From: Nocardia yamanashiensis NBRC 100130
Lineage (GTDB): Bacteria; Actinomycetota; Actinomycetes; Mycobacteriales; Mycobacteriaceae
NCBI RefSeq assembly: GCF_001613325.1
Contig: NZ_BDCD01000017.1
Span: forward strand, 310,001-374,000
Direction of reading: 5' to 3'
DNA: 64,000 bases
The notes under the pieces were generated by a model that saw only the letters and a list, made by a program, of their open reading frames with translations, did no database searches and had not been told where the DNA came from. How positions within the stretch are numbered: position 1 is the first letter of the stretch; each line of letters begins with the position of its first letter. Below, piece after piece: positions 61,514-64,000 of the stretch. A program made the translations under genes and the position numbers.

Positions 61514-62575
61514 TCAGGCTCCGAACAGTTCCCCGTAGGCCGGAATCCCCGCGACCGAGGTGGCGGACAGGATGGCGTCCACGATGGCCCGCTCCACGCA
61601 CACCGCGGCGGCGGTGCAGAGCTGGTCGAGCAGCAGCAGATCCGACGGGAAGGCCGGGGGCAGTGGGAAATCCGGCTGTGCTGCGGCCTGCCCGGTGGCC
61701 AGCGCGAAGATGGTGTCGCCGTCCAGCGGCGAATGCGCGGGCCGGACCGCGCGGGCGATGCCGTCCTGTCCGGTGGTGGCCAGGCGGCGGCACGCGGACT
61801 TGTCCAGGGCGGCGTCGGTGGCGACCACGCCGATGGTGGTGTTGAGCACGGTGCCCTTCACCGCCAGGGCATTGGCGGCGGCCAGCTGTTCGGCGGTGGC
61901 GGGCCGCAGGGCGAAATGCTCGGCCCCGTCGGTGCCGCTCCCCCACGGCAATCCGGTGCGCGGATCGAAGACCGAGCCGACCGGATTGGCCACCATGATC
62001 GCGCCGACGGTGACGCCCGCGGCCGGGCCGTCGGTGAATTTCACACTGGCCGTGCCGATTCCGCCCTTGATGGATCCGGCCCGCGCCCCCACGCCCGCTC
62101 CGACCGAACCGCGCGCGAAGTCCTGGCTCGCGGCATCGGCGGCCAGGAAACCGAAGTCGGCGTCGGGGCGGATATGCCACGAGCCCACCGGCAGATCGAA
62201 GATGACCGCGCCCGGCACGATCGGCACCACGCGGGCCGGATCGGCGGGATCCATCGGAATGCCCTCCTTGTGCTCCTCGCACCAGCGCATCACGCCGTCG
62301 GCGGCGGCCAGCCCGTAGGCGCTGCCACCGGTCAGCAGGATCGCATTCACCTGCCGCACAGTGTTTCCCGGATCCAGTAGGTCGGTCTCCCGGGTGCCGG
62401 GGCCGCCGCCGCGCACGTCCACCGAGGCGACCGCGCCGCCGGGCACCCGCACCACCGTGCACCCGGTGGCCGCGCCCGAGCCGATGGCGGCGTTCTCGTC
62501 CAGGGCGTGATGGTGGCCGACGAGCACGCCCGCCACGTCGGTGATCGAATTGCGCGGTCCGGCAACGCTGTTCAC
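61514..62575 (-). CDS. P1/S58-family self-processing peptidase (DmpA-like)
   Basis: A 353-residue Ntn-like hydrolase, orthologous by position to Rv1333. N-terminal ITDVAGVLVGHHHALDENAA, AILLTGGSAYGLAAADGVMRWCEEH, FARGSVGAGVGARAGSIKGGIGTAS, and the expected autocleavage site before NTTIGVVATDAALDKSA (about Asn245/Thr246). Related enzymes are D-aminopeptidase/esterases. Starts MNSVAGPRNS. It may share a transcript with the DUF2017 gene 31 bp upstream. Confidence 0.9.
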   Translation of the reverse strand: MNSVAGPRNSITDVAGVLVGHHHALDENAAIGSGAATGCTVVRVPGGAVASVDVRGGGPGTRETDLLDPGNTVRQVNAILLTGGSAYGLAAADGVMRWCEEHKEGIPMDPADPARVVPIVPGAVIFDLPVGSWHIRPDADFGFLAADAASQDFARGSVGAGVGARAGSIKGGIGTASVKFTDGPAAGVTVGAIMVANPVGSVFDPRTGLPWGSGTDGAEHFALRPATAEQLAAANALAVKGTVLNTTIGVVATDAALDKSACRRLATTGQDGIARAVRPAHSPLDGDTIFALATGQAAAQPDFPLPPAFPSDLLLLDQLCTAAAVCVERAIVDAILSATSVAGIPAYGELFGA

Positions 62576-62606
62576 ACGGTTCTCCTGTCCGGGAAGGCGG
62601 TCGGCG

Positions 62607-63209
62607 CTAGGGCGCGAGGGCTTGCAGCAGGGAGTCCTGCATCCAGGTGAGCCAGTGATAGACCTCGAGGCTGGGCGCGCGCGGGTCGTCGGGATCGAGC
62701 TGATCGGGGGTGTCGGCGCTGATGTCGAGCGCGGTGCCCAGCGCCAGCCGGACGTCGTTGAGCGCGTTCAGCCAGGCGTCGGCCTGTTCGGGGGTGAGCA
62801 CGATCTTCCCGCCCTGCGGCGGCAGCGTTTCCAGCACCACCAGCCCGGCCGAGACCTTGGCGTCGATGATCTCCGGCTCGTGCAGGCTGCGCAGCGCGCT
62901 GTTCATATCGGCGCGCTCGGCATCGGGCGAACCGGGTTCGCTGCGATGGAAATCGGGCAGCAGCCGGCGCAATCGCGGATCGTCGGGCGGGGTGTTGTTG
63001 CCGAGCTGTAGCCCGGTGAGGGCGGCCAGATCGTCCTCGGGGGCCGAGCGGGCCCGGTCGGTGAGCAGTCCGGTGACGGCGCCGACGAGCGACCGCAGGA
63101 CCTCCGCTTCGTGGCCGTCCATTTCCGACTTCAGTTTCAACCCGCCCAGGGAGTTCTTTCTGCTCCACTTCCGCACGGGTTCACCGTAGTCGCCCGGATC
63201 AGTCGTCAC
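62607..63209 (-). CDS. DUF2017 protein (Rv1332-like)
   Basis: A 200-residue soluble alpha-helical protein of the DUF2017 family: MDGHEAEVLRSLVGAVTGLLTDR, RLRRLLPDFHRSEPGSPDAERADMNSALRSLHEPEIIDAK, PEQADAWLNALNDVRLALGTALDI, YHWLTWMQDSLLQAL. It follows clpS in most actinobacteria and has no known role. GTG at 63209 overlaps the clpS reading frame by 11 bp, implying coupled translation. Confidence 0.88.
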   Translation of the reverse strand: MTTDPGDYGEPVRKWSRKNSLGGLKLKSEMDGHEAEVLRSLVGAVTGLLTDRARSAPEDDLAALTGLQLGNNTPPDDPRLRRLLPDFHRSEPGSPDAERADMNSALRSLHEPEIIDAKVSAGLVVLETLPPQGGKIVLTPEQADAWLNALNDVRLALGTALDISADTPDQLDPDDPRAPSLEVYHWLTWMQDSLLQALAP

Positions 63210-63555
63210 GCTGCATGGTCGCCCACAGTCCGGCCGCGTGCAGGCGTTGGACGTCGTGTTCCATCTTGTCGCGCGAGCCCGAGGACACCACGGCCTTGCC
63301 CTCGTTGTGCACCTTCAGCATGAGCTCGGTTGCCTTGCCTTTGCTGTAACCGAACAGCTTCTGGAAGATGTACGTCACGTAGTGCATGAGGTTGACCGGA
63401 TCGTCCCAAACGACCGTTACCCAGGGCCGATCCTCGGCCTCCAGGATTTCGCTGTACTCGATCGCCTCGGGGGTCGCCTGTGCCGCCGACAGTGTCACGT
63501 TCCCACCGGCCGGACCGGCGGCGACCCGGACAGTGTCATCTGTACACAGACCCAT
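63199..63555 (-). CDS. clpS: ClpS N-degron adaptor
   Basis: A 118-residue ClpS, which delivers N-end-rule substrates to ClpC-ClpP. Core: RPWVTVVWDDPVNLMHYVTYIFQKLFGYSKGKATELMLKVHNEGKAVVSSGSRDKMEHDVQRLHAAGLWATMQRDD, with the DDP binding-pocket motif. The N-terminus is about 15 residues longer than the mycobacterial form. ATG at 63555 lacks a good ribosome-binding site. Divergent from pncB. Confidence 0.93.
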   Translation of the reverse strand: MGLCTDDTVRVAAGPAGGNVTLSAAQATPEAIEYSEILEAEDRPWVTVVWDDPVNLMHYVTYIFQKLFGYSKGKATELMLKVHNEGKAVVSSGSRDKMEHDVQRLHAAGLWATMQRDD

Positions 63556-63690
63556 AACGTCCAGGGTACGACTCGACTGCTGATAAACAACAGCCCGCGA
63601 CACGCCGACAAGCGACCGCAAGACGCCCCGGCGTCCCGGGCGTGGCGCGGGGACGTGGCGAGGCCGGGGCATATGCCTAGAGTGGGGAGC

Positions 63691-64000
63691 GTGAAGATCG
63701 CTGATGGCGTGACGAGCACCGCACTGTTGACCGATCAGTATGAGCTGACGATGCTCGCGGCGGCGTTGTCCGACGGGTCCGCGCAAAGGCAGTGCACCTT
63801 CGAGGTATTCGCCCGGCGATTGCCGCACGGCCGCAGGTACGGCGTGGTCGCGGGGACCGGGCGATTGCTGGCCGCGCTGGCCGAATTCCGTTTCGGGCCG
63901 GACGAACTCGCGGTGGTGTCGAAATTCCTGGACGAGCGCACGCTGGAATGGCTACGCGGGTACCGGTTCTCGGGGGATATCGACGGGTACCGGGAGGGTG
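63691..64000 (+). CDS. pncB: Nicotinate phosphoribosyltransferase, N-terminal fragment
   Basis: The first 103 codons of pncB; the gene leaves the window. LLTDQYELTMLAAALSDGSAQRQCTFEVFARRLPHGRRYGVVAGTGRLLAAL and LEWLRGYRFSGDIDGYREG are diagnostic. The enzyme makes nicotinate mononucleotide in NAD salvage. Start at GTG 63691 with GGGGAG close by; GTG at 63709 is an alternative. Divergent from clpS, as Rv1330c-Rv1331. Confidence 0.92.
   Translation, partial: MKIADGVTSTALLTDQYELTMLAAALSDGSAQRQCTFEVFARRLPHGRRYGVVAGTGRLLAALAEFRFGPDELAVVSKFLDERTLEWLRGYRFSGDIDGYREG

Overview
The window is high-GC actinobacterial DNA from a mycolic-acid bacterium, most likely Nocardia or a close relative. This rests on gene content: a KasA/B-type ketoacyl synthase beside a FadD32-like fatty-acyl-AMP ligase and a DesA desaturase, a complete yrbE-mce operon, Lsr2, a MymA/VirS-like pair, and a right flank that follows the Mycobacterium tuberculosis Rv1330c-Rv1343c order. 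I saw no tRNA or rRNA gene, insertion sequence, prophage gene or CRISPR array. The species call is inference.

Layout. 1-3.4 kb: lipid genes (FAAL fragment, ketoacyl synthase, acyl-ACP desaturase) and a GerW-like protein. 3.4-4.2 kb: a SigF-family sigma factor. 4.3-11.1 kb: glycerol regulon, glpK-glpD-glpF on minus and divergent glpR plus a second glpK on plus. 11-17.6 kb: DUF72 protein, thioesterase, PEBP-like lipoprotein, a Clp/HSP100 ATPase without a visible ClpP loop, and an M20 amidohydrolase. 17.8-23.7 kb: a very large SARP-ATPase regulator, lsr2, an Rv3235-like protein and a secreted protein. 23.7-31.3 kb: MymA-like monooxygenase with divergent AraC regulator, secreted lipase, YdcF-like protein and GMC oxidoreductase.

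31.3-39.8 kb is one tightly overlapping minus-strand operon, yrbEA-yrbEB-mceABCDEF plus a Mce-associated protein, encoding a lipid importer. 40-55.6 kb is an accessory stretch of regulator/enzyme modules: MarR with a SgcJ/EcaC-like protein, VIT transporter, tandem proline-rich membrane proteins, LysR with a SnoaL-like protein, XRE with SnoaL-like protein and MDR reductase, PadR with FAD monooxygenase, TetR with an MFS exporter, an extra group-2 sigma factor, and an SDR. Several of their promoter regions hold clear inverted or direct repeats that look like operators.

55.6-64 kb is a conserved housekeeping block: LprD-like and DUF3817 membrane proteins, rdgB, rph, an Rv1339-like hydrolase, rhomboid protease, cysM-cysO-mec (protein-bound thiocarboxylate cysteine synthesis), P1 peptidase, DUF2017 protein, clpS and the start of pncB. 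Unlike the M. tuberculosis order, murI is missing between the rhomboid and Rv1339-like genes, and CysO carries two residues after its diglycine.

Start codons were chosen by ribosome-binding sites, overlaps and family alignment from memory. No database search was run.
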